A stretch of DNA of 12,707 nucleotides from Terriglobia bacterium (GTDB lineage Bacteria; Acidobacteriota; Terriglobia; UBA7540), in the NCBI GenBank assembly GCA_020072905.1, contig JAIQGB010000081.1, positions 1 through 12,707 of the forward strand. The letters are read 5' to 3'. Shown piece after piece: positions 6,658 to 12,707 of the stretch; within the stretch, counting starts at the first letter, position 1, and the number at the start of each line of letters is the position of its first letter. The notes under the pieces were generated by a model. That model ran no database searches. It was not told the DNA's origin and worked only from the letters and a program-made list of their open reading frames with translations. Made by a program: the position numbers and the translations under genes.

Positions 6658-6686
6658 ATTTTACACGGCTTTCTAAGAAAAGGAAA
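6658..6686 (-). promoter_or_regulatory. Candidate sigma-70 promoter of the ffh operon
   Basis: On the minus strand TAAAAT (6663 to 6658) would be the -10 box and TTTCCT (6686 to 6681) a poor -35 at 17-base spacing. The site is in an AT-rich patch and would give a leader of about 75 bases before the ffh ATG. Position is sensible, but the -35 matches only about half of the consensus. Confidence 0.3.
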
Positions 6687-6797
6687 CGAAAGGTGACGCC
6701 TGCGAGGGGAGGATCGAATCAGAGTCCGTGGGAGGAAGTAAGAGCTCGCCGCCTGGGGTAGGGGCTGCCTTTCAGTGTCGTTCTTGCGCCGTGGAGG

Positions 6798-6826
6798 TTG
6801 AAAATCTCGGGCCTGTCCACTATAAT
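6798..6826 (+). promoter_or_regulatory. Near-consensus sigma-70 promoter giving a leaderless transcript
   Basis: TTGAAA (6798-6803), a spacer of exactly 17 bases, and a perfect TATAAT (6821-6826). The ATG of the next gene begins at 6835, only 8 bases after the -10 box, so transcription should begin at or within about two bases of the start codon. No Shine-Dalgarno is present, which agrees with leaderless translation. Confidence 0.8.
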
Positions 6827-6834
6827 GTAATTAC

Positions 6835-7146
6835 ATGATTCCGAAAGAGATCCGCACATTCTTCTGGGACGTTAACCCGGAGACCTTCGACCCGGTCACG
6901 TTCCCTCGGTACACAATCGGGCGGCTCCTGGAATTCGGCGACGAGAGCGCTGTGGCTTGGATGAGGCGGACCTTTTCGGAAGCCCAGATCCTCGACGCGC
7001 TTCGCACCGAGCGCCGACTCTCGCGTCGCTCGGCAAACTCTTGGGCGTTGGTGTATCGTATTCCCCCGAACGAGGTCGCAGCCCTTCAACAACGCTCACC
7101 CACTGATAGTGGCCCCTGGCGACCTACGTTGCACATCGTTGACTAG
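6835..7146 (+). CDS. Small DUF6922-like protein, possible orphan antitoxin
   Basis: A 103-residue cytoplasmic protein. The pattern IPKEIRTFFWDVNPETFDP, then IGRLLEFGDESAVAWMRRTF, then LRTERRLSRRSANSWALVYRIP, resembles the DUF6922 family: a short N-terminal FFWD motif, an ERILEYGD-like helix, and an RxLSxxSANFW-like C-terminal motif. As I recall, such genes often stand directly before an AbiEii-type nucleotidyltransferase toxin and are suspected antitoxins. No such partner follows here, since the next gene is ada on the other strand, so it would be an orphan. The ATG is set by the promoter, whose -10 box ends 8 bases before it; there is no ribosome-binding site. The stop codon overlaps the ada stop in a shared CTAG. 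Family assignment is from memory and tentative; the existence of the gene is well supported by its promoter. Confidence 0.65.
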   Translation: MIPKEIRTFFWDVNPETFDPVTFPRYTIGRLLEFGDESAVAWMRRTFSEAQILDALRTERRLSRRSANSWALVYRIPPNEVAALQQRSPTDSGPWRPTLHIVD

Positions 7147-8225
7147 TTGTCGCGTTCCATCACCAACAGCGCTTGCTTTCGTTCCAGTCCCCAGCGGTAG
7201 CCGGCGAGGGAGCCGTCGCCGCGGATGACGCGGTGGCAGGGGACGACGATCGAGACGGGGTTGGTGGCGCAAGCGCGAGCGACGGCACGGACGGCCTTGG
7301 GCTGGCCGATGGCGCGCGCCACCTCCTGGTAGGTGCGTGTCCGACCGTAGGGGATGCGCTGGAGTTCCTTCCACACGCGTCTCTGGAAGGCGGTGGCCTG
7401 GAGATCCAGTGGCAGGTTCAGCCGCGCCTCGTAGCCATCGAGATGTTTCTGGATGGTCCGCACCCAGGGCGCGAAGCCGGCATCGTCGCGATGAATCTCG
7501 GCATGGGGATACTCCGCGACGAGCGCCGCTTCCAGCACCGAATCCGCGTCTCCGAGGCTGACGGCGCAGACCCCCCGTCGTGTCGCCCCCACCAGTACCC
7601 GCCCGAGCGGCGAGTCCACGATCGTGTAACCAATCTCCATGCCCCGTCCTCCCTTTCGATAAGTTCCCGGCGTCATGCCCAGTTGCCCCGAAGAGCGTTC
7701 GTAGAGCCGGCTGCTCGAGCTATACCCGGACTCATAAAGCGCGCGCGTGACGTCCTGCCCCTTGCGCAGCCGCGTTTTCAGCCCCTGCAAACGGCGAGCT
7801 TCGGCATACTCGCGCGGCGAGATTCCCATCAGTCGCTTGAAGGTTCGCTGGAGATGCGAAGGGCTGACGCCGGCCTCTGCGGCGAGGTCCTGGAGAGAAA
7901 TCGGCCCGTCACCGCTTGTCTCGATCCAATGGCACACGCGCCGGACGAGGTCCGCTTGTGGGTCGCCTGCCGCAGCTTCCTGGGGACGGCAACGCCGGCA
8001 GGGGCGAAAGCCCGCTCGCTCCGCCGCTTCCGGCAGTGGGAAGAACATTACCTGCTTGCGCGTTGGCCGCCGCGCCGGGCACGACGGGCGGCAGTAGATG
8101 CCGGTCGAGCGCACGGCGAAAACGAAGGCGCCGTCCAACTGCCTGTCGCGCGCCAACACTCCGCGCCAGCAAGCGGTTTCCTCCACCAACCGCGATTTCC
8201 AGGTGCCTATGCCGGGCGTGCTCAA
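7143..8225 (-). CDS. ada: Ada: bifunctional O6-methylguanine-DNA methyltransferase and transcriptional regulator
   Basis: A 360-residue protein with the full Ada layout. Residues about 15-85 form the zinc N-domain with four cysteines: C45 and C49 in GIYCRPSCPARRP, and C76 and C79 in FRPCRRCRP; one takes methyl from phosphotriesters. Residues about 90-190 hold the AraC-type helix-turn-helix (LQDLAAEAGVSPSHLQRTFKRLMGISP region). Residues about 198-356 are the methyltransferase with IPYGRTRTYQEVARAIG and the active-site IVVPCHRVI, acceptor Cys330. It repairs O6-alkylguanine by suicidal transfer and, when methylated, activates alkylation-response genes. The start is TTG at 8225, placed by a GGAGG about 6 bases upstream; no better start is in frame. 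No alkA or alkB gene is adjacent. A very long open frame on the opposite strand (from 7173) is a GC-driven shadow. Confidence 0.95.
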   Translation of the reverse strand: MSTPGIGTWKSRLVEETACWRGVLARDRQLDGAFVFAVRSTGIYCRPSCPARRPTRKQVMFFPLPEAAERAGFRPCRRCRPQEAAAGDPQADLVRRVCHWIETSGDGPISLQDLAAEAGVSPSHLQRTFKRLMGISPREYAEARRLQGLKTRLRKGQDVTRALYESGYSSSSRLYERSSGQLGMTPGTYRKGGRGMEIGYTIVDSPLGRVLVGATRRGVCAVSLGDADSVLEAALVAEYPHAEIHRDDAGFAPWVRTIQKHLDGYEARLNLPLDLQATAFQRRVWKELQRIPYGRTRTYQEVARAIGQPKAVRAVARACATNPVSIVVPCHRVIRGDGSLAGYRWGLERKQALLVMERDN

Positions 8226-8534
8226 AGCTGCCTCCAGATCGTGGCGATGGCGACTTGGTACCCTTGCTCACAGGCCGAAACCAGCGCCAGTCACGATGAG
8301 CTTAGGGCAGAGCCGCATCGCAGACTATCCGAATCTTGCTCGCAAACCCCGCGGCGCGCAAGCCGCGCGGTTCTGCATGAAGGCCGGCAAGGTCATTCTG
8401 GACCCAAGCCTCATCCGGCGGGCGTCCACCCGGGTTCCATAATGTCATCTTGGGCAACCTTTCAATGCCTCCGGGACTCAAAAGATTGCTGCTTGTTCCG
8501 GCAAGGGTGCCGGGGTAGAATGCGCGTTCCAAGA
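8226..8534. other. Divergent intergenic region between ada and the secreted-protein gene
   Basis: About 310 bases with no gene I can support. A six-pair hairpin (8350-8355 with 8362-8367) lies within it. The plus-strand promoter at 8493-8521 is its clearest element. I found no convincing -35/-10 pair or Ada box for ada on the minus strand. A 76-codon minus-strand frame (8302-8532) crosses the promoter and has no family look. Confidence 0.5.
8493..8521 (+). promoter_or_regulatory. Sigma-70-like promoter of the secreted protease cluster
   Basis: TTGTTC (8493-8498), a 17-base spacer and TAGAAT (8516-8521). Initiation would fall near 8528, leaving only about 7 bases before the ATG at 8535 and no Shine-Dalgarno, so the leader would be extremely short. 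Confidence 0.6.
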
Positions 8535-9176
8535 ATGATGAAGACCCTAAAGGCCAGCGGTTGGTGGACGGTGAACCAGCGGACGGTGATGTCCTGGCTT
8601 GGCGTAATTCTCGTGTGGGCGCTCCTGCCTGCGCCGGCGCATGCGGATTTCATGGTCCGCCCAGTGAACCTGGCGTACCTGACTCAGCGCGCTGACATCA
8701 TCGTGCAGGGCCGTGTCGTGGAGACTCGTTACGAGGGCATGCCGAATTATCCCCACATCCCCACCGTCCTCGTGACCCTGGAGGTCGAGCGGATGTTGCG
8801 CGGGCCCGAGGGAGCGCGGTTCACCTTCCGTCAGTTTCTGCCGTCTGCCGAGAGACGGACCGCGAAGAATGCCTACCTGGTCGGCCAGCGGCTGCTGCTC
8901 TTCCTCCCTGCGCCGTCGCGTTTCGGACTCAGCAGTCCCATCGGGCACGCGCAGGGGCGATTCCACATTCTGCGCGACGCAAGCGGGCGCGAGATGGTCC
9001 AAAACGAGATGGGTAACGCGGGTCTCTTTAAGAATGTGACGACGGAGGCGGAGATGTCCGGCGTCGGACTCAACCAGGAAGAGACGCAGGTCGCCGGGAC
9101 GCCGCGCGGCCCGATTGCGCTCCGTCAACTGGTTCCTTTGGTCGAACACCTGAGGCTCCTCCCGAGGATTCAATGA
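8535..9176 (+). CDS. Secreted protein of unknown function, coupled to the matrixin protease
   Basis: A 213-residue exported protein. Residues 1-37 look like a Sec signal: basic N-region (MMKTLKAS...NQR), hydrophobic core WLGVILVWALLP and an AHA-DF cleavage site. The mature part has the pattern LTQRADIIVQGRVVETR, then a Thr-Val-Leu-Val-Thr-Leu-Glu-Val strand with ERMLRG, and later AYLVGQRLLLFLP. I associate this ADxVVxGxV ... VexxLKG ... F/LVGExVLLFL pattern with small secreted proteins often coded beside metalloproteases in Acidobacteria and related phyla. It has no cysteine and no catalytic motif, so a binding, inhibitor or chaperone-like role is possible but unproven. ATG 8535/8538 fits the promoter; ATG 8589 is an alternative but would lose the basic N-region. 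It overlaps the next gene by ATGA. Confidence 0.72.
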   Translation: MMKTLKASGWWTVNQRTVMSWLGVILVWALLPAPAHADFMVRPVNLAYLTQRADIIVQGRVVETRYEGMPNYPHIPTVLVTLEVERMLRGPEGARFTFRQFLPSAERRTAKNAYLVGQRLLLFLPAPSRFGLSSPIGHAQGRFHILRDASGREMVQNEMGNAGLFKNVTTEAEMSGVGLNQEETQVAGTPRGPIALRQLVPLVEHLRLLPRIQ

Positions 9177-10534
9177 CTCGCGCCCGCGCCGCTCTCCTCC
9201 TGGGTCTGCTCCCGTTCGCCCTTGCTGCAATTGTCCTGCGCGCCGAAGGGCCCCTTTACGTGGGCGGCCCACCGCAGTCGGGCTCCTTCCCGAACGGCAA
9301 TCCGAATTCGGTCCCCGGCGGGCCCTACCGGTGGATCAACGATGCGACCCACACCCCCTTCCCGCTCACTTACTGGACCGACCAGGGCACTCTCGGTGTG
9401 CAGACCAAGGCTCAGGCCGACGCTCTGGTTCAGGCGGCTTTCCAGGCTTGGCAGGATATTCCGACGGCGAACATCTCGTTCACGAAAGCCGGCGACCTGG
9501 GGGGAAACGTAACCGCTAGCAATGCTATCCCTGTCCAAAACGCTCTGTACGATTGCACCACCCTGCCTGGCGATCCGGCAGGAGGAATCGCCAAGCCGCG
9601 CACGATCATTTACGACGATTCCTCGGGAAGCATCATGATCGCGCTCGGGGAGGACCCGAACAGCATTTTGGGTTTTGCCGATACGCCTTGCCTGGAAAGC
9701 GATGGAACGTACAACTACTTCACGCGCGGCTACGCTGTTCTCAACGGCATGTTCGCCGTAAGCGACCCGGTCGACCTGCAGGCGGTGATGACCCACGAGT
9801 TCGGGCACATGATCGGGCTCGACCACTCGCAGATCAACGTGGAATGCTTGAACGGGCTGGGATGCTCGCCTGATGCGCTGGCTGGCCTGCCCACCATGTT
9901 TCCAACCCTGGTGGATGGCGCCGCGATGTCCACGCCCGCCACCGACGACATCGCGGGCCTCTCGGAGCTCTACCCCGACCCGAGTTTCAATACCTCAACG
10001 GGCAGAATCACCGGGCACATTCTCTTCTCTGACGGCGTGACACCAGCGCAGGGATACAACGTTGTCGTACGGCAGGTGGACAATCCCGGGACCATGCAGG
10101 ACGAATCCAAGATCATCGCGGTCTCGAACGTTTCCGGCTATCTCTTCACCGCCGACGCGGGCAATCCTTTGGTGCAGGTCAATACGCCGACGTTTCAGAC
10201 GCCCAGCCCCTTCGGCTGGAACGACCCGGCGCAGATGGCGCAGATTGGGATGTTCAACGTCCCAGGCCTGCCGCCGGGCGATTACACGGTGGAGGTTGAG
10301 AAGCTGGACGATTCATTCACCCTGGGCTCCGGGGTCGGCCCCATCGGGACTTACCTGGGCTTCCAATTCCTGATGCCGGGAAGCTGCACCACACAGTTCT
10401 GGAACAATTCGGGGTCGACGGTCTGCGAAGCCCCCACTCCAATCACAGTGACGGCGGGCAGCACGACGAGCGGCGTCGACATCATCCTGATCGGCACGCC
10501 GCCGCGCTACGACGCGTGGGAGGATGGACCGTAG
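9173..10534 (+). CDS. Secreted matrixin-type zinc metalloprotease
   Basis: A 453-residue exported metzincin. Residues 1-24 are a signal peptide (MTRAR, then ALLLGLLPFALAAIVL). The catalytic domain covers about residues 50-268: YRWINDATHTPFPLTYW at its start, the zinc motif HEFGHMIGLDH (H208, E209, H212, H218), a candidate Met-turn at M242 in PTMFP, and the closing DDIAGLSELYP. There is no cysteine-switch propeptide. Residues about 275-380 look like a CarboxypepD_reg/Ig-like beta domain (GRITGHILFSDGVTP, FNVPGLPPGDYTVEVE). Six cysteines (128, 173, 225, 231, 405, 418) suggest disulfides made outside the cytoplasm. It would cleave extracellular or periplasmic proteins; the substrate is unknown. 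The start overlaps the upstream stop (ATGA) with a GAGG before it, so the two are probably translated together. Confidence 0.9.
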   Translation: MTRARAALLLGLLPFALAAIVLRAEGPLYVGGPPQSGSFPNGNPNSVPGGPYRWINDATHTPFPLTYWTDQGTLGVQTKAQADALVQAAFQAWQDIPTANISFTKAGDLGGNVTASNAIPVQNALYDCTTLPGDPAGGIAKPRTIIYDDSSGSIMIALGEDPNSILGFADTPCLESDGTYNYFTRGYAVLNGMFAVSDPVDLQAVMTHEFGHMIGLDHSQINVECLNGLGCSPDALAGLPTMFPTLVDGAAMSTPATDDIAGLSELYPDPSFNTSTGRITGHILFSDGVTPAQGYNVVVRQVDNPGTMQDESKIIAVSNVSGYLFTADAGNPLVQVNTPTFQTPSPFGWNDPAQMAQIGMFNVPGLPPGDYTVEVEKLDDSFTLGSGVGPIGTYLGFQFLMPGSCTTQFWNNSGSTVCEAPTPITVTAGSTTSGVDIILIGTPPRYDAWEDGP

Positions 10535-10542
10535 GCCTTGAT

Positions 10543-10564
10543 GGGGCGCACCCTGGCGCGCCCC
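10543..10564 (+). other. GC-rich hairpin after the protease gene
   Basis: A perfect 7-bp stem (10543-10549 with 10558-10564) with an eight-base loop, just behind the protease stop. There is no T-run, so it is at best a weak terminator; it could also separate the protease messages from the lipoprotein gene. Confidence 0.4.
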
Positions 10565-10611
10565 CGCATGTTGCTTTGCTCTCCTTCCAGGCCAGGCGAG
10601 TGGATCAGATC

Positions 10612-11730
10612 GTGAGCAGTGCTATCACAACGCGGCGCGATTACCGAGCGGCGGGCGCATTTGCCTCGGCAGCGCTGCTGGCTCTCCTGGTGGCGAGTTG
10701 CGGAGGTGGCGGCTCTTCTCCCCCACCCCCGACTCAGAATCCCGTGCCGGTCCTCAGTTCCATCTCACCCACCAGCGCCACCGCGGGCGGCGCGGCTTTC
10801 ACGCTGACGGTGAACGGCTCCTCGTTCATCTCCAGCTCGCAGGTGCGCTGGAATGGCGTCGCCAGGACCACAACCTTCGTCAGCACGGCGCAGTTGACCG
10901 CCGCGATCCCCGCCAGCGACATCGCCACTGCTGGCAGCCCCTCGGTGACTGTGTTCAACCCCACACCCGGCGGCGGGACCTCCGGGGCGATGACCTTCAC
11001 GATCGCCGCCCCTTCGCCCATCGCCATCCTGAGTTCGCAACTCCCCGACACCACGGGCGGGCGAGACTACAACTTCACCTTGGCCGCGACGGGAGGCGTT
11101 CCGCTGCTGACTTGGAGCATTTCCGCGGGCGCGCTGCCGGGCGGATTAGCGATCAACGCGACGTCCGGACAGATTTCCGGGACAGTGACCGCGGTCGGGA
11201 GTGACACGACAGCTAACTTCACAGTGCGCGCCGCGGATTCTGCCTCGACGCCCAACACCGCGACTCGAGCCTTGAGCATCGTGGTGCACGCTGCGGGGAA
11301 TCTCGGGCGCAACGACGCCTGCACGGCGGACACGACGGCGGGGACGACGCAGATTTCCAACGGCCGCATCCGTGCTTCCATCAGCCCTTACGGTGATGTT
11401 GATGTCTACTCCTTCCACGGAACGGCGGGCCATCAGGTCACCATCGAAATCTTCGCCCAGCGGCTGGACCTCGACGGCAACCCCAGCACCCGCGACTCCC
11501 AGTTGGACTCCGTCCTCGAATTGCTCGACCACACTTGCCCGGCTGCCACCCTCAACGGGACCTCGGCGCTTGCCTGGAACGACGATATCACTACCGGGAC
11601 CCTGCAGGATTCCCGCATCCAGAACTTCACGCTTCCTTACACCGGGCTCTACTTCATCCGCGTGCGCGATTTCCGCGGCGACGGCCGCCCGGATTTCATC
11701 TACGACCTGTCCCTCTCCGGCGCGGACTAG
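10612..11730 (+). CDS. Lipoprotein with IPT/TIG, putative-Ig and PPC-like domains
   Basis: A surface-type lipoprotein of 372 residues from the chosen GTG. The N-region TTRRDYR, a hydrophobic stretch and the lipobox LLVAS-C (Cys30), followed by GGGGSSPPPPTQ, show lipidation and a flexible spacer. Residues about 45-135 form an IPT/TIG domain (VLSSISPTSATAGG ... VRWNGVARTTTFVS). Residues about 138-225 are a He_PIG-like Ig domain with LTWSISAGALPGGLAINATSGQISGT. The C-terminal part (about 235-372) resembles a bacterial pre-peptidase (PPC) domain: DVDVYSFHGTAGHQVTIEI, then SVLELLD, and YFIRVRDFRGDG. The start is not certain: GTG 10600 is in the same frame, and a longer frame from 10516 overlaps the protease gene and is unlikely. 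Probably part of the exported cluster, but 77 bases and a hairpin separate it from the protease. Confidence 0.85.
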   Translation: MSSAITTRRDYRAAGAFASAALLALLVASCGGGGSSPPPPTQNPVPVLSSISPTSATAGGAAFTLTVNGSSFISSSQVRWNGVARTTTFVSTAQLTAAIPASDIATAGSPSVTVFNPTPGGGTSGAMTFTIAAPSPIAILSSQLPDTTGGRDYNFTLAATGGVPLLTWSISAGALPGGLAINATSGQISGTVTAVGSDTTANFTVRAADSASTPNTATRALSIVVHAAGNLGRNDACTADTTAGTTQISNGRIRASISPYGDVDVYSFHGTAGHQVTIEIFAQRLDLDGNPSTRDSQLDSVLELLDHTCPAATLNGTSALAWNDDITTGTLQDSRIQNFTLPYTGLYFIRVRDFRGDGRPDFIYDLSLSGAD

Positions 11731-11961
11731 CAGACCTCCCCCGTTCTCCCTCTCTCGGATCAAGCATGCGGGCCGGAACTCCTCGTCCCTGGCGACCCGG
11801 GGCGAGCGCGTGCGCATTCCAAAGTTGTTGGAGCACACCTCAGTTAGTTATTCGTTTACTATCTCTATACATAACTGACAATTTGTCGATTGACAACTAG
11901 ATGTGTAAGTGTTAGAGGGAGGCCAAGTTTTCTCTCGAACACAATTAGGCGGAGGTGCCCT
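11731..11961. other. AT-richer intergenic region with repeated TGACAA/TTGTC elements
   Basis: 231 bases without a gene. The part from about 11840 to 11920 is strikingly AT-rich for this window. It holds TGACAA twice, 15 bases apart (11876-11881 and 11891-11896), with TTGTC (11883-11887) between, forming a small inverted repeat with each copy; CAGTTA (11841-11846) and TAACTG (11872-11877) are a further inverted pair. TTGACA at 11890-11895 is a perfect -35 hexamer, but only a weak -10 (TAGAGG-like, 11913-11918) follows. This is the likely control region of the next gene. Confidence 0.5.
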
Positions 11962-12707
11962 ATGCTGCGAACTCCCACCCTGCTTCGGATTGCACTCGTG
12001 TGCCTGCTCCCCCTGTGGGCAGCGTGGGCGGAAGAATCATCTGTCAACCCAGCCCAGTCGAATCAGGATAACGCCGCACTGGCCGGCACGGTGCCGCGTC
12101 TGGTGAGCTTCAGCGGCGCGGTGAAAGATGCCGCGGGAAAGCCCTTGACCGGGCCCGTGGATATCCATTTCGCGATCTACGAAAACTTCGACGGTATCGA
12201 GCCGCTCTGGTTTGAGACGCAGACGGTTGCGGTCGACGCCCAGGGACGCTACACGGCTCTGCTCGGCGCCATGCGGCCGGAAGGACTGCCGCTGGCGCTC
12301 TTCACCACCGGCAAGGCGCGCTGGCTGGAGGTGATGGTGGAAGGCGGCGCGACGATGCCGCGCGTGTTGCTAGTGAGTGTGCCGTATGCCTTCAAGGCGG
12401 GGGACGCCGAGACCTTGGGCGGCAAGCCGGCGACGGCGTTTGTGGGCTCGGATCAGCTCAAGGAGCAGGTGCAGAGCGAGATGACGCAGCAGTTGGCGAA
12501 CCCGACGATCGGCCTGCGCAGCCTGGAAATGATGGTGACGAATCCCGGCTCGACGCCGCGGGCGATCACGGAGGGTCCCTCGACGTTCACTTGCGCGACG
12601 AGCGGCACGTGCGTGGGGGTGACGCAGAGTGGCACGGGGACGCCGCTGTTAGCGAGCTCGACGGCGGCGAGCGCGGTGGTGGCGGCGCTGCGCGGGGAGG
12701 CGGCGAG
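11962..12707 (+). CDS. Acidobacterial secreted surface protein, 5' part (cut by window edge)
   Basis: The frame is open to the right edge: 248 residues are visible. Residues 1-23 are a signal peptide (MLRTPTLLRI, hydrophobic core, AWA-EE). Residues about 45-155 form a conserved block: VPRLVSFSGAVKDAAGKPLTGPVDIHFAIYE, then PLWFETQTVAVDAQGRYTALLGA, then ARWLEVMVEG, and MPRVLLVSVPYAFKAGDAETLGGKPATAFV. I know this block from many large secreted proteins of Acidobacteria, where repeat-rich or beta-helical parts follow; that part lies outside. The visible tail turns to Ala/Gly/Thr/Ser-rich sequence (TSGTCVGVTQSGTGTP, ASSTAASAVVAAL). GGAGG at 11951-11955 fixes the ATG. Function is unknown; a cell-surface or adhesive role is only a guess. 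Confidence 0.85.
   Translation, partial: MLRTPTLLRIALVCLLPLWAAWAEESSVNPAQSNQDNAALAGTVPRLVSFSGAVKDAAGKPLTGPVDIHFAIYENFDGIEPLWFETQTVAVDAQGRYTALLGAMRPEGLPLALFTTGKARWLEVMVEGGATMPRVLLVSVPYAFKAGDAETLGGKPATAFVGSDQLKEQVQSEMTQQLANPTIGLRSLEMMVTNPGSTPRAITEGPSTFTCATSGTCVGVTQSGTGTPLLASSTAASAVVAALRGEAA

Larger units (their letters stand above)
6576..6834. other. Divergent intergenic region between ffh and the DUF6922-like gene
   Basis: About 260 bases without a credible gene. It carries the start region of the ffh operon on the minus strand and the strong plus-strand promoter at 6798-6826. The stretch near 6650-6690 is clearly more AT-rich than its surroundings. No tRNA, small RNA or repeat could be recognised. 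Confidence 0.6.

Noticed and set aside
6690..6760. tRNA-like or small RNA fragment in the region before the DUF6922-like gene
   Set aside because: A GATCGAATC stretch resembles a T-loop by chance, but no cloverleaf arms can be formed around it.
7173..9176. Open plus-strand frame of 667 codons running across ada and into the secreted-protein gene
   Set aside because: Its first two thirds are exactly opposite a full Ada with all motifs and have no family look; only the part from about 8535 is a real gene with its own promoter and signal peptide.
11146..11838. 230-codon minus-strand frame opposite the lipoprotein gene
   Set aside because: Arg/Gly/Val-rich shadow; the plus-strand lipoprotein has clear domains.

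Overview
The window is GC-rich and gene-dense. It most likely comes from an acidobacterium (Acidobacteriota). The strongest pointer is the partial secreted protein at the right end: its conserved block, ending in VPYAFKAGDAETLGG, is a surface-protein type I know mainly from Acidobacteria. The secreted metalloprotease cluster and the IPT/Ig-like lipoprotein fit that view. This is recall from family knowledge; no search was run.

Left part (1-2600): the end of a TIM-barrel sugar phosphate isomerase/epimerase, a convergent small gene of unknown function (minus strand), an aldo/keto reductase, and directly behind it a HigB-HigA type II toxin-antitoxin pair. The toxin frame begins right after the reductase stop codon, in the same frame. 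Its family N-terminus appears to be missing.

Centre (2661-6575, minus strand): the conserved translation/secretion operon ffh - rpsP - khpA - rimM - trmD - rplS, transcribed right to left. It links protein targeting (SRP54), ribosomal proteins S16 and L19, a KH RNA-binding protein, 16S rRNA maturation (RimM) and tRNA m1G37 methylation (TrmD). Two neighbouring hairpins with the same GAGACG/CGTCTC arms lie between ffh and rpsP.

Right of centre (6576-8534): a small DUF6922-like gene behind a near-consensus sigma-70 promoter that places the transcript start at or next to the ATG (leaderless). It runs convergently into a full-length Ada methyltransferase/regulator, and the two stop codons share the palindrome CTAG.

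Right part (8535-12707, plus strand): an exported, export-linked gene cluster. It holds a secreted 213-residue protein translationally coupled (ATGA) to a matrixin-type zinc metalloprotease with a C-terminal Ig/CarboxypepD_reg-like region, then a lipoprotein with IPT/TIG, putative-Ig and PPC-like domains. After an AT-richer gap with repeated TGACAA/TTGTC elements comes the start of a large acidobacterial secreted protein cut by the window edge.

I see no CRISPR array, insertion sequence, rRNA or tRNA. No clearly new multi-gene system stands out. The best leads are the truncated HigB behind the reductase, the leaderless DUF6922-like gene, the twin hairpins in the ffh operon and the coupled protease pair.
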